Source of the DNA: Salinibacterium sp. UTAS2018
GTDB lineage: Bacteria; Actinomycetota; Actinomycetes; Actinomycetales; Microbacteriaceae
Assembly: GCF_004118935.1 (NCBI RefSeq)
Contig: NZ_CP035375.1
Location: 2,294,001 to 2,358,000 of the forward strand
DNA length: 64,000 nucleotides
Direction of reading: 5' to 3'
The notes beneath the pieces are model-generated. The model did no database searches. It was not told the DNA's origin and saw only the letters and a list, made by a program, of their open reading frames with translations. Position numbers and translations under genes: made by a program. Below are positions 47,515 to 56,225 of this stretch, in pieces. The first letter of the stretch is position 1. Each line of letters starts with the position of its first letter.

Positions 47515-47535
47515 CTCGCGTCCACTTTGTGGTTC
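47515..47535 (+). other. 3' half of the 23S precursor processing stem
   Basis: Pairs with 44196-44216 across the 23S gene; see that entry. Confidence 0.75.
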
Positions 47536-47641
47536 CCGATTTACGGTCGGGAACTGCGCCCAGCACACACTGCTGAGCACCCACCTTGGTGGAATGCTCT
47601 GTGATGTGAACTGGCCCAGACTGATACATAAATCAATAGTG

Positions 47642-47760
47642 TTTCGGCGGCCATAGCGAGAGGGAAACGCCCGGTTACATTCCGAACCCGGAAGCTAAGA
47701 CTCTCTGCGCCGATGGTACTGCAAGGGGGACCTTGTGGGAGAGTAGGACACCGCCGGACT
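47642..47760 (+). rRNA. rrf: 5S ribosomal RNA
   Basis: About 119 bases. The outer helix is formed by TTCGGCGG at the start and CCGCCGGA at the end; the inner CGCCCGGTTACATTCCGAACCC motif is typical of 5S rRNA. Confidence 0.95.
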
Positions 47761-47775
47761 TAAATTGTGAGATAG

Positions 47776-47803
47776 CCACACCCTTCGGGGTGTGGTTATT
47801 TTG
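47776..47803 (+). terminator. rRNA operon terminator
   Basis: CCACACCC (47776-47783), loop TTCG, GGGTGTGG (47788-47795), then TTATTTTG. Confidence 0.85.
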
Positions 47804-47937
47804 CTTTAACCAAGCGCCCGCACTGGCAGCAGACAGGCTCGCGGCGTAGCGTGAAGGGTAGATGTACCGCTGGCCCTCCCGCGAACTCCTCACCTCAGGG
47901 CAACCCCGCGGTGCACCTCACGTGCCAGGAGGCAACC

Positions 47938-48288
47938 ATGCAGGTCATCGTCAATACCGATAACAACATCACTCTCAGCGAAGACACGATTGCCGCAATC
48001 ACTGCGGAGCTCGAGAGCAAGCTCGCGCATTTCAGCGCCCACCTCACACGACTCGAAGTCCACTTGAGCGACGAGAGTGCCGGTCGCAGCACCGGTGGTG
48101 ACATCCGCTGCCAGCTTGAAGCTCGCCCCGAAAACCGTACTCCGGAACTTGCTACCGACAACGCGTCGACGGTAGATTCTGCAATCAACGGTGCCACGCG
48201 CAAGATGCAGCACGTGCTCGAGACCACCTTCGGCCGTGCCGACCAGCACAAGGGCGCCAGCTCAATGGGCGGTGTCGAACCCCGCTAA
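47938..48288 (+). CDS. HPF/RaiA-like ribosome-associated protein
   Basis: A 116-residue protein with the S30AE-type beta-alpha-beta-beta-beta-alpha pattern: MQVIVNTDNNITLSED, a helix, LTRLEVHLSDES, IRCQLEARPENRTPELATD, then the helix INGATRKMQHVLETTFGR. Proteins of this family bind the 30S decoding site and quiet ribosomes in stationary phase. The long C-terminal dimerisation domain of actinobacterial HPF is absent, so this is a short form. AGGAGG lies a few bases before the ATG at 47938, excluding the earlier in-frame start at 47851. Confidence 0.75.
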   Translation: MQVIVNTDNNITLSEDTIAAITAELESKLAHFSAHLTRLEVHLSDESAGRSTGGDIRCQLEARPENRTPELATDNASTVDSAINGATRKMQHVLETTFGRADQHKGASSMGGVEPR

Positions 48289-48312
48289 CGCGCGAGCAGC
48301 CGCTGGGCCGCG

Positions 48313-49239
48313 TTATCGTGCTTCGAGGCGGCCGGCCGCGATTTCGCGATCGACCATCGCTTCGAGCGCATCAGCGAAAGCGGATGCGGCTGGCGACAGC
48401 CGACGGGTGTTGGCCCAGCGTAATCCGATCTTCCGGGACGCATTCTCCGCGTTCACGGGAACGACAACCAGGCTGTTGTCGCGCACGATTCTGGTACCCA
48501 AGGCACCCATGATTCCGATCCCCAATCCGGCACGGACGAAGGAGAACACGGTCGTCGGCTGGGTTACGGCGAGGCTGCGTTCGTAGTCGAATTCGACATG
48601 CTCCAGGAGCTCCCGGAACTCGAGTCCCACGTGCGGGTCGAGACCAGCCTCTCCGGTTGTGATGACCGGTTTGCCCACGAGCTGCTCCAGCTCAAGAAAG
48701 CCTGCTGAGGCCGCCGGATGATCGAAGGGCACGACGGCGCGGAACGGGTCAGTCAAGAGGGCCCGCTGCGCGATACCGAGGCGCGGCGTGATCTCCATCG
48801 GGCTGATTCCCAGTTCGATCGTGCGGTGCGCGAGTGCCTCATCCAGCCAATTGTTAGCACCTTCGTGCACTTCAAAACGGACTTCGGGGTGCGTTTCGGA
48901 GAACTCCGCAAGCAGCGGAGCGATGAGCATCGCGCTGACGCTCGGTACGCTTCCCACTGCGACATTGCCCCGTACTTGGCCCTGACCGGCCGCCACCGCG
49001 GCCAGCGCCGACTGCCACTCCGTGACGGTTGCACGAGCATGGGGCAGAAACGCGGTGCCAGCAGCGGTCAGCGTTGGCGGGTGCACATCCCGGTGGAAGA
49101 GTTGAGCGCCAAGCTCGGCTTCCAGCGCGGCCACATGGGCGCTGATCCGAGACTGCGAGCGATGGAGGGTGCGGGAGGCCGCGGTAAAGCCGCCCTGCTC
49201 GTGCACGGCGAGAAACGATCTGCACCAGACGAGTTCCAT
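48313..49239 (-). CDS. LysR-family transcriptional regulator
   Basis: A 308-residue protein with a winged helix at 1-60 (FLAVHEQGGFTAASRTLHRSQSRISAHVAALE) and a two-lobed ligand domain from about 90. It lies at the downstream end of the sulfatase and sugar-import operon, nine bases beyond the sulfatase stop and on the same strand. TAAGGT (minus strand, 49251-49246) sits six bases before its ATG and suggests an own, leaderless transcript. It may regulate the operon; its ligand is unknown. Confidence 0.9.
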   Translation of the reverse strand: MELVWCRSFLAVHEQGGFTAASRTLHRSQSRISAHVAALEAELGAQLFHRDVHPPTLTAAGTAFLPHARATVTEWQSALAAVAAGQGQVRGNVAVGSVPSVSAMLIAPLLAEFSETHPEVRFEVHEGANNWLDEALAHRTIELGISPMEITPRLGIAQRALLTDPFRAVVPFDHPAASAGFLELEQLVGKPVITTGEAGLDPHVGLEFRELLEHVEFDYERSLAVTQPTTVFSFVRAGLGIGIMGALGTRIVRDNSLVVVPVNAENASRKIGLRWANTRRLSPAASAFADALEAMVDREIAAGRLEAR

Positions 49240-49248
49240 GCTGCAACC

Positions 49249-50553
49249 TTAGCGACCGAGCGTCATCCGCTCATCTGTCGGACGCTGCGGCGCGGGAGGC
49301 TCCGGAATGGGCCCGGCGAGAAGCGGGTCGTGGGTATCCCGCATGAGCTTTTCGAGTCGGGCGACAAGGTCGGCGCGCAGGTCGGCATACTGCGGATCGT
49401 TGATGAGGTTGGTGAGCTCCGAGGGATCCGCGGCGAGGTCATACAGTTCCTCGGCGGGCCGCGGATCGTTGGGCCAGTCACCCATCCCGGCTCGGGTCGC
49501 GCTCTCCTCTAGGTCGAGGGGAAGCGGCACTCGCACGCCCTGCTCGAAGTTGCGAATGTACTTGGCGCTCGGGGTGCGGATGGCACGGATCGGGTCATAG
49601 CGATCGTGGAAACTCTTTTCTAGCAGGAGTTCGCGGGTATCCGGTGCTGCTTCATCCGTTGTCTGCAGGCGAGTGAGGATGCTCTCGCCCTCGAGTTCGT
49701 CGGACGGTGTTCCGCCGGCAACGGTCACGAGCGTCGGCACGATGTCGAGGTGGCTGACGATGTGGTCGCGGCGGCCAGGCTCAACCCCGAACGACTCCGG
49801 GGGGCGAACGATGAAAGCGACCTTGACTCCCGAGTCGTAGAGGGTGCTCTTGGCGCGCGGGAAGGCGACCCCGTGGTCGGTCGTGAAAATGATGAGGGTG
49901 TCGCGGCCCTTGGGCGATGCGGTGATGCGGTCGATGATCTGGCCGACCGCGGCATCCATCTGGCGAATGGCTCCGTGGAAGGCTGCGATGTCGTTGCGTG
50001 TGTCTGCGTTGTCGGGGAGGTACGGCGGCACGTCGACGGTGGCCGGATCCGCGTACTCGTAGTCTTCGGCTGGCCAGGGGCGGTGGACTTCCCAGATGCC
50101 GATCGTCAGCAGGGTGGGGGTGTCGTCGCGCGGCTGGCCGTACCACCAGTCAACACGGCGGGCGACCTCCATCGCGCGAGGAAGGAATCCAAGTCCGTGC
50201 ACTTCGTCGTAGCCGAGCACGCGGGCATCGAAATCTTCATGCTGCAGCCCGATCAGAGCGCTTCGGTAGCCTTCGCGGCGCAACAGCTCCGGCAGCGTAG
50301 TGACGCCGGGCTTGTACTGCCAGCCAGCATGAGTGAGACCCATGAGTCCGTTTTGGTGCGGCAGGCGGCCGGTGAAGATGGAGGAGCGTGCGGGAGTGCA
50401 CAGCGGTGCGGTCGCGAAAGCTGCATCGAAAATGACGCCGGAGTCAGCGAACGCCTCAAGGCGGGGACTGGGCACCGACGGCATGTCGTAGCAGGAGAGC
50501 CAATCGCCGAGATCGTGGCAGTGGATGAGGACGATATCTGGCTGGGAGACCAT
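49249..50553 (-). CDS. Type I sulfatase
   Basis: A 434-residue sulfatase of the alkaline phosphatase superfamily. The formylglycine motif CTPAR is at 52-56, with Cys52 the residue to be converted to formylglycine. The first metal-binding motif reads HCHDLG (11-16) where many relatives have DD, a variant seen in some N-sulfoglucosamine-sulfatase-like members. The second metal-binding motif is FTTDHG. No signal peptide is seen, so it would act inside the cell on imported material. It follows a sugar-binding lipoprotein gene and two permeases, which suggests uptake and desulfation of a sulfated sugar (inference). No formylglycine-generating enzyme is in the window. Confidence 0.88.
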   Translation of the reverse strand: MVSQPDIVLIHCHDLGDWLSCYDMPSVPSPRLEAFADSGVIFDAAFATAPLCTPARSSIFTGRLPHQNGLMGLTHAGWQYKPGVTTLPELLRREGYRSALIGLQHEDFDARVLGYDEVHGLGFLPRAMEVARRVDWWYGQPRDDTPTLLTIGIWEVHRPWPAEDYEYADPATVDVPPYLPDNADTRNDIAAFHGAIRQMDAAVGQIIDRITASPKGRDTLIIFTTDHGVAFPRAKSTLYDSGVKVAFIVRPPESFGVEPGRRDHIVSHLDIVPTLVTVAGGTPSDELEGESILTRLQTTDEAAPDTRELLLEKSFHDRYDPIRAIRTPSAKYIRNFEQGVRVPLPLDLEESATRAGMGDWPNDPRPAEELYDLAADPSELTNLINDPQYADLRADLVARLEKLMRDTHDPLLAGPIPEPPAPQRPTDERMTLGR

Positions 50554-50646
50554 CGTGGCAACTTTCGTGTGAGGAGGGGTGAAGAAGGAACGCTCAGCGC
50601 GGGGGAGCGGTGGTGAGGCCGACGCCCCCGCGCTGAGAAGGAGCGA

Positions 50647-51960
50647 CTAACCCATGGGGTAGCCGGCATCCTCGACTACTTGAGTGACCTGCTCCTGCAG
50701 TTGAGCCATACCGTCTTCGGGGCTTACGTCACCAGCAGCGATCGCGGCGATGATGGGCTCAGAGACGGTGAGGAACTCGGTGATGAAGGTGAAGCGGAAC
50801 GGGCCGACGGCGGTCGGGGCTGATTCGCGAACGACATCCAAGTAGGCGCTTGTTTCCGCGCTGAGACCCTCAGCGTCGTAAGCGTCGTCGCGGGTGGGGA
50901 TTCCACCAGCTTCAGCGAAGATCTCCATGCCGTGCTCGGAGGTGACCCAGTCGATGAAGTCGACGGCGAGTTCGCGACGATCTTCGGGAAGGTCGGCGGG
51001 CAGCGCGAGGTTCCAGAGTCCACTGGCGGATGCTGCTCCGGGCAGCACCGCGTAGCCAACCTTGCCGACGACATTGGAACTGGACTCGTCATTCATGCTG
51101 CTCGCTGCTGCGGCGACGACATCCAACTGTCCGGCGTCGCCACCCTGCATGGCGGCGATGGCTTCGGCCTGACCGACAGCCTTGGGGTCGGCGGGGCCGA
51201 GCTTGGCGAGTTCGCGGAAGTCACGCGCGGCTTCGAGAGCCTCGGGGGTGTTGAAGGCGGGGGTCCAGTCAGAGCCTTCGTCGACGAAGAAGCTTCCGCC
51301 GACTCCGTGAAGCAGACCAGCGAAGTCGTAGGTGACGCCGGGAGCGCCGGGGATTCCCTGGTAGCGCTGCACGTAACCGTAACGGGCGGCATCCGCATCA
51401 ATCATTGCTTGGCCGTTGGCAATGGTCTCGTCCCAGGTTGTGGGAACCGAGAGGCCGAGATCGTCGTAGATGTCGGTGCGGTACATCAGAACCTGCAGGT
51501 TGCCCATGAGCGGCAAGCTCGTCACGTCGCCGTCGGCGGAGAAACTGCGCGTCTCCGAGTTCCAGTTGGTGACGTTGTTGTAGGTGAAGATCTCGGGGTC
51601 GAGGGTGTAGCCTGCCTTCGCCTCGGTGAAGGGCATCAGGATGCCGGAGTCGTTCAGTTGAGCGAGATCGACTTCGTTGACCTGGTAGACATCGAAGGTG
51701 TGGTTGCCGGTCTGGGCGTCGTTGAGCACTTGGGTTTTGACGTCAGCGTTAGGGAAGGGGCGAAGGTCAACGTCGACCCCGGTCTCTTCTTCATACGCCT
51801 TGACGACCGCGTCGTAGGCCGGGTTCCACGGAGCCTGACTAGTGATGACGACGAGGCTGTCGCCGGAACCGAGAGCTCCGCCGGTAGTGCTGCCTGAGCA
51901 TCCGGTGAGGGCAATGCTCATCGCGGCGACACTGCCGATTGCGATGAATGCTTTCTTCAT
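50647..51960 (-). CDS. Sugar-binding lipoprotein of the sulfatase-linked ABC importer
   Basis: A 437-residue family 1 solute-binding protein. The lipobox is LTGC with the cysteine at residue 21. The start at 51960 is preferred over the ATG six bases earlier because AGGAG then has a nine-base spacing. The body shows ITSQAPWNPAYDAVVKAYEE, PLMGNLQVLMYRTDIYDDLG and late VDFIDWVTSEHG. It precedes the sulfatase gene and follows the two permeases, all on the minus strand. Confidence 0.9.
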   Translation of the reverse strand: MKKAFIAIGSVAAMSIALTGCSGSTTGGALGSGDSLVVITSQAPWNPAYDAVVKAYEEETGVDVDLRPFPNADVKTQVLNDAQTGNHTFDVYQVNEVDLAQLNDSGILMPFTEAKAGYTLDPEIFTYNNVTNWNSETRSFSADGDVTSLPLMGNLQVLMYRTDIYDDLGLSVPTTWDETIANGQAMIDADAARYGYVQRYQGIPGAPGVTYDFAGLLHGVGGSFFVDEGSDWTPAFNTPEALEAARDFRELAKLGPADPKAVGQAEAIAAMQGGDAGQLDVVAAAASSMNDESSSNVVGKVGYAVLPGAASASGLWNLALPADLPEDRRELAVDFIDWVTSEHGMEIFAEAGGIPTRDDAYDAEGLSAETSAYLDVVRESAPTAVGPFRFTFITEFLTVSEPIIAAIAAGDVSPEDGMAQLQEQVTQVVEDAGYPMG

Positions 51961-52008
51961 GAACATGTACTCCTAGCTGTGAGTGGAAACCAAACAGGGC
52001 GGGCCTGT

Positions 52009-52848
52009 TTAGCCTTTGATAGCGCCGGCAGTGAGCCCAGCGACGATTTGGCGGTTGGCGAAAATGGACATGACGATGATGGGGATTGCAGCGAGCGTTC
52101 CGGCCGCAGCCAGTTCGCCCCACGTGACCGCGAACGGTTGCAGTAGGCCGGCGATGCCGACAGTGACGGGCGCGGTAGCTCCGCCGGAGGTGAGCGTGAG
52201 GCCCATCTGGAACTCGTTCCACGCCATGATCGCGGTGAAGACGCCGACGGCGGCGATGCCGGGGCGAACGACGGGGAGCATGATCCGCAGCAGCACTGTC
52301 AGCTCGCTGGCACCATCCATGATTCCGGCTTCGCGGAGTTCTTCGGGGATGGTCGAGAAGTACGACGACATGAGCAGCACCGCGAAGGGAAGGTTGAGGA
52401 AGGCGTTGACCAAGACGAGTCCGCCGACGCCACCGATCAAGCCGAGGTCCGAGAGCAAGACGTAGAGGCCGGGCAGCAGCGTCATCGGCGGAATGAGTGG
52501 GATGAAGCCGGCGATCACGAGCGCCGGGATAGTGATCCAGCGTGGCGGGTGCAGTCGGCTGAGCGAATAGCCGGAGAGCGTGCCGATGACGAGGCAGATG
52601 GCGACCGTGCCGAGCACGATCAGGAGGCTGTTGCCGATCTGGGCAATGAAAATGCCATCTTTGAAGACACGTTCAAAGTTGCCGAGCCAGAACGGGAAGT
52701 CCCAGCTCGAGGAGACGATGGCACGGTTGGGGAGGAACGCGAGCAGGGTCGTGAAGGCAATCGGGATGATGCTGAGCACCAGCACAAACCCGAGGGTGAT
52801 CTCTACGCCGAGGTTGCGCTTCGTGCCGGCGGTCTGGGCGTCGCTCAT
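52009..52848 (-). CDS. Sugar ABC transporter permease (MalG type), sulfatase locus
   Basis: A 279-residue permease with six hydrophobic helices. The coupling loop is ELREAGIMDGASELTVLLRIMLP, in which the usual EAA reads REA. The start at 52848 overlaps the stop of the upstream permease gene by four bases (ATGA); a longer frame to 53127 is a shadow of that gene. The end (AGLTAGAIKG) is typical. Confidence 0.9.
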   Translation of the reverse strand: MSDAQTAGTKRNLGVEITLGFVLVLSIIPIAFTTLLAFLPNRAIVSSSWDFPFWLGNFERVFKDGIFIAQIGNSLLIVLGTVAICLVIGTLSGYSLSRLHPPRWITIPALVIAGFIPLIPPMTLLPGLYVLLSDLGLIGGVGGLVLVNAFLNLPFAVLLMSSYFSTIPEELREAGIMDGASELTVLLRIMLPVVRPGIAAVGVFTAIMAWNEFQMGLTLTSGGATAPVTVGIAGLLQPFAVTWGELAAAGTLAAIPIIVMSIFANRQIVAGLTAGAIKG

Positions 52849-53774
52849 TTTTCGACCTTCGATCGGGTGAATAGCACGGCGCCAAGAACCAGCGCAGTGA
52901 GGATGACAACCACGAGCGAGAACGCTGACGCTTCGCCGAACTGGAGGCTGTCGAAGAAGAGAGTCTTGATGTGTTGCGTCACGAGCGTTGTCGCAAAGTT
53001 GGGCCCGCCCGAGGTCAGGAGGTACATCTCGTCGAACGCCTTCACTCCCATGATCACTCGCACGACAACGACCGCAGCGATGGCGGGGCGCAGAGCGGGA
53101 AGCACCACGTGCTGGATGATGCGCCACTCGTTAGCGCCATCGACCCGAGCGGCCTCGAGGGTTGCTCCGTCGATGCTCTTGAGAGCGGTATAGAGGAAGA
53201 GGAAGACGACCGGAGTCCAGTGCCAGACATCCACCACAATCACCGCAGCCATAGCGGTTGATTCTTGGCCGATCCACCCTTGGAGCGGCAAGCCGAGGGA
53301 GTAGAGCGCCTTGTTGAGTCCGCCGGCGGTAGGGCTGAGCAGAAGCAGCCACATCAGACTGACGACAACCGGGGCGATCACGGCAGGCCAGATGAGAACG
53401 TTGCGCGCCAGCGGGAGGAGGGTGATGGCGCGATCAACGAGCAACGCGAGCGCGAGGCCAACAATCAACGACAGAACAACGGTCGCCGCAACGAAAATGA
53501 CGGTGTTGCCGAGCGAACGAAGACCATTGGCATCGGTGAGCACGGCGCCGAAGTTAGCAAACCCGATCCAGGTCCACTCAAAAATACCGCCCCGGATCTG
53601 AACATCGGAGAGAGCCATGCGGACGACCTGGCCGAGCGGGTACGCGGCGAAGATAGCCCCAAAGACAATGAACGGCGCGAGGGCTACGATCGCGAAGACG
53701 GGCTTAGGGCGAGAACGCTTGCGGGCGGTCGGGCGCGGAGAGGCCGATCTCGTGGCGTTGGCGGTTGCGACCAT
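52845..53774 (-). CDS. Sugar ABC transporter permease (MalF type), sulfatase locus
   Basis: A 309-residue permease, first gene of the operon. A basic tail (SASPRPTARKRSRPKP) leads into six membrane helices; the coupling loop contains LEAARVDGANEWRIIQHVVLP. GGAG lies eight bases before the ATG. As in the other sugar importer of this window no ATPase gene is present. TTGGAC on the minus strand near 53853 may be part of its promoter. Confidence 0.9.
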   Translation of the reverse strand: MVATANATRSASPRPTARKRSRPKPVFAIVALAPFIVFGAIFAAYPLGQVVRMALSDVQIRGGIFEWTWIGFANFGAVLTDANGLRSLGNTVIFVAATVVLSLIVGLALALLVDRAITLLPLARNVLIWPAVIAPVVVSLMWLLLLSPTAGGLNKALYSLGLPLQGWIGQESTAMAAVIVVDVWHWTPVVFLFLYTALKSIDGATLEAARVDGANEWRIIQHVVLPALRPAIAAVVVVRVIMGVKAFDEMYLLTSGGPNFATTLVTQHIKTLFFDSLQFGEASAFSLVVVILTALVLGAVLFTRSKVEK

Positions 53775-53951
53775 TCTCGATACTCCATCGTGTCGGGCGG
53801 CCTGCGAAGCACCGCGAATCCCACGGTAGGGCGCTCGCTAACTATCTGTCCAACACGTAGTTCAGAAGGTGGCTATCCGCTTAACGGATGGGGTGCGTTA
53901 GCGCCGCCGCACCAGCAGTGATTGCGCACTTTGCGTACCTCGCGACAAAAA

Positions 53952-53988
53952 CAGCGAGGGCCGCCGCATGATGCGGCGACCCTCGCTG
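53952..53988 (-). terminator. Terminator of the SSS symporter operon
   Basis: CAGCGAGGG (53952-53960) pairs with CCCTCGCTG (53980-53988), and GCCGCAT/ATGCGGC closes the stem further. On the minus strand TTTTTGTC follows, so it ends the minus-strand symporter operon. Confidence 0.85.
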
Positions 53989-54004
53989 AGGCAGGTGTGG
54001 GCAG

Positions 54005-54133
54005 CTAGATGATGCTGCGGCCCTCGGCGCGTGCTTCACGCCAGTCCTTGACGAAGCCGCGCACGAGTACGAAGAGTACGCCGGCGACGACGATTGGCCA
54101 GACGAGCATATAGATAGCGATGACGATTTCCAT
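54005..54133 (-). CDS. Putative transporter small subunit (SSS symporter partner)
   Basis: A 42-residue peptide with one membrane helix (about 3-26, with YMLVWP) and a charged tail, VKDWREARAEGRSII. It matches the small proteins often found directly after actinobacterial solute:sodium symporter genes and thought to be accessory subunits. It begins nine bases after the symporter stop, with AGGAG in front, and is followed by the operon's terminator. Confidence 0.78.
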   Translation of the reverse strand: MEIVIAIYMLVWPIVVAGVLFVLVRGFVKDWREARAEGRSII

Positions 54134-54142
54134 GGTGGTCTC

Positions 54143-55819
54143 CTAGCGGGTGGTCGGGGTTGATTTGCGGTCAAAGTCGGCAGCAGCATCCGTCACAACA
54201 TCGAAGTCACCGGTGCGATCACTGATGACCTTGAAGTCGAAGTTCTGGGTGCTGCGGAACGACATGAAGTAACAAATCACGGTGCTCACGGCGTACGCGA
54301 CTAAGGACCCGCTGAGCACGGCGTAGTCGTGAAGGAACCCGATGGCGAAGGGGGCGGATGCGACGGAAGCCACGATGCCGACGGTCATGCCGACCTTCTT
54401 GCCGAAGAAGCCGAACGCCATGATTCCGAGAACCACGCCGATACCGATGACCGACAGGACATCGATTGCGATTCCGTAGGCTCCCGTGAGCTCGATCCAC
54501 TCGAACCGCACCACAATGAAGACGATGAGCGCGACCAGCACCGATGTCGTGAAGGCGGCGTTGGTGACCTTCTTCCAATAGAAGCTGGCGATTACCGGGA
54601 ACACCAGCGCGCCCCAGAGCGCGCCGACAAAGACCAGCAGATCGAGAATGTTGAGTGCTCCGCTCGCAAAGTACAAGCCAGCACCGGTCGCGACGATCAT
54701 GGAGATGCGCCCGACGAGCAACATCGTCTTGGGATTGGCCTTGCCCGGCTTCGCAATGTTCTGGCCGTAGATGTCCGCCATCATGATCGATGACAGTGCG
54801 GAAAGATCGGAGTCTGCCGTGGAGGCGAGCGAACCGATAATCATGATGAAGAGAACACCGAGGAGCACCGGGCCGAGGAACGTACTGGCCAGCTGCGGGA
54901 TGAGGTTGTTGGTGTCTCCGTCGACGGGCTCGATGCCGAGGTAGAGGGCCATCACGCCGAGCATCCCGATGCCGATGATTGTCGCACCGTAGCCGACTGT
55001 CGCCGTAATGAAAGTGGGCTTGATGAGGTCTTCACGCACCGCGAAGAGTCGCTGGGCAATCGTCTGGTTGCCGATGGCGTACGCAAGAACCGCGGCAATG
55101 TAGGGAGCGCCCTGGTTGAGGAAGGCATCCGAAGAGAAGAAGTTTGACTGTTGCGGGGTGAGGTTCGATGCCCCAGCGATGAGCATGTCGGTGCCGCCAG
55201 CCGTGAAGAACACGGCGGGGACGATGATGATGACCGCACCCAGCATCGCCACTACCTGCGCGAAGTCGGTGAGCACGGACGCGCGGAAGCCCGACCACAG
55301 CGTGTACAGCAGGACGCCGCCGGCAACGAACAAGATTCCCTGCGTGAAGCTGAACGGCGAGAGCATCGAGATGAGCGCTCCACCCGCGATGAAGTTGGAC
55401 GTGAGGCTGATGACGCTGCCGAGGACGTTAGAACCAGCGAGCATGAGTTGACTGGAGCGACCGTGGCGGGCGCGCATCACCTCAGCGAGCGTGTGGGCAC
55501 GCGGGGCGACCGCACGAATGCGTTTGCCGAAGGGATAGATGAAGAGGATCATCAGGGCGCCCCACAGCCCATAGTGAATGGGGCCCGAAATGCCGTACGT
55601 GTAGCCCGAGGTTGCGGAGGCGTACATGGAGGAAGCCCAGATCCACGTTGCGGTCATCGAGGCCGCGGAAATGCCGAAACCGATCTTGTGGCCCGCATTC
55701 ATATAGCCGTCAGCGTTCTCCTTCTTTTTGCCGATCATGATCGACATGATCAAGGTGCCGCCGAAGAATACGACGAGGAGTCCGACCACGATCGGTGCTC
55801 CCAGTTGTTGCATTTCCAT
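54143..55819 (-). CDS. Sodium:solute symporter (SSS family, urea/DUR3-like)
   Basis: A 558-residue membrane carrier with about 13-15 hydrophobic helices. The region SMTATWIWASSMYASATSGYTYGISGP near the start, and SLASTADSDLSALSSIMMADIYG in the middle, which carries the conserved sodium-binding Ser residues, are family marks close to the urea-transporter (DUR3) branch. Substrates of close relatives include urea, polyamines and carboxylates; none can be chosen here. GAGAGGA lies five bases before the ATG. Transcribed with its 42-residue partner. Confidence 0.87.
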   Translation of the reverse strand: MEMQQLGAPIVVGLLVVFFGGTLIMSIMIGKKKENADGYMNAGHKIGFGISAASMTATWIWASSMYASATSGYTYGISGPIHYGLWGALMILFIYPFGKRIRAVAPRAHTLAEVMRARHGRSSQLMLAGSNVLGSVISLTSNFIAGGALISMLSPFSFTQGILFVAGGVLLYTLWSGFRASVLTDFAQVVAMLGAVIIIVPAVFFTAGGTDMLIAGASNLTPQQSNFFSSDAFLNQGAPYIAAVLAYAIGNQTIAQRLFAVREDLIKPTFITATVGYGATIIGIGMLGVMALYLGIEPVDGDTNNLIPQLASTFLGPVLLGVLFIMIIGSLASTADSDLSALSSIMMADIYGQNIAKPGKANPKTMLLVGRISMIVATGAGLYFASGALNILDLLVFVGALWGALVFPVIASFYWKKVTNAAFTTSVLVALIVFIVVRFEWIELTGAYGIAIDVLSVIGIGVVLGIMAFGFFGKKVGMTVGIVASVASAPFAIGFLHDYAVLSGSLVAYAVSTVICYFMSFRSTQNFDFKVISDRTGDFDVVTDAAADFDRKSTPTTR

Positions 55820-56225
55820 TCAAGTCCTCTCAATGGCAGGGCTAATCCTGTTAGGCAGAATCTGTCCCGATTTATGGCGTGCGCCGACCGCCAATAGTGC
55901 GTGTGGGCGGTTCGAGCTCATCGATCATCAGATGTAGCTCAGACGCTGCGTAGGCCTTACGCCCTCGCCGTAGGTCAGCCAACTCGCCGCTCAGTCGCGA
56001 TCCGCGATATCCCTCCGGGGGAACTCAAGCGTGAAAGGCGAGCAACGAGGGACAACGACCTCGAACTCATCGACCTTAGCAAAATTCTCAGTCAACTTTG
56101 ACGGCGATGGTCCGTTCGGGGTGCGCACTTCGCTCCGTTTCGGAGACCTCACTTACGCTGCTACCGTGACGTTTGCAGCTAGTTTTCATCCCACTGCTGA
56201 CAACACTTTCAGCGAAAGGGAAACC
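55820..56225. other. 406-base divergent region between symporter and aminopeptidase genes
   Basis: No convincing gene. An in-frame upstream extension of the aminopeptidase to 56031 is rejected in favour of the ATG at 56226. Both genes must have promoters here, but none is clear by eye. Confidence 0.4.
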
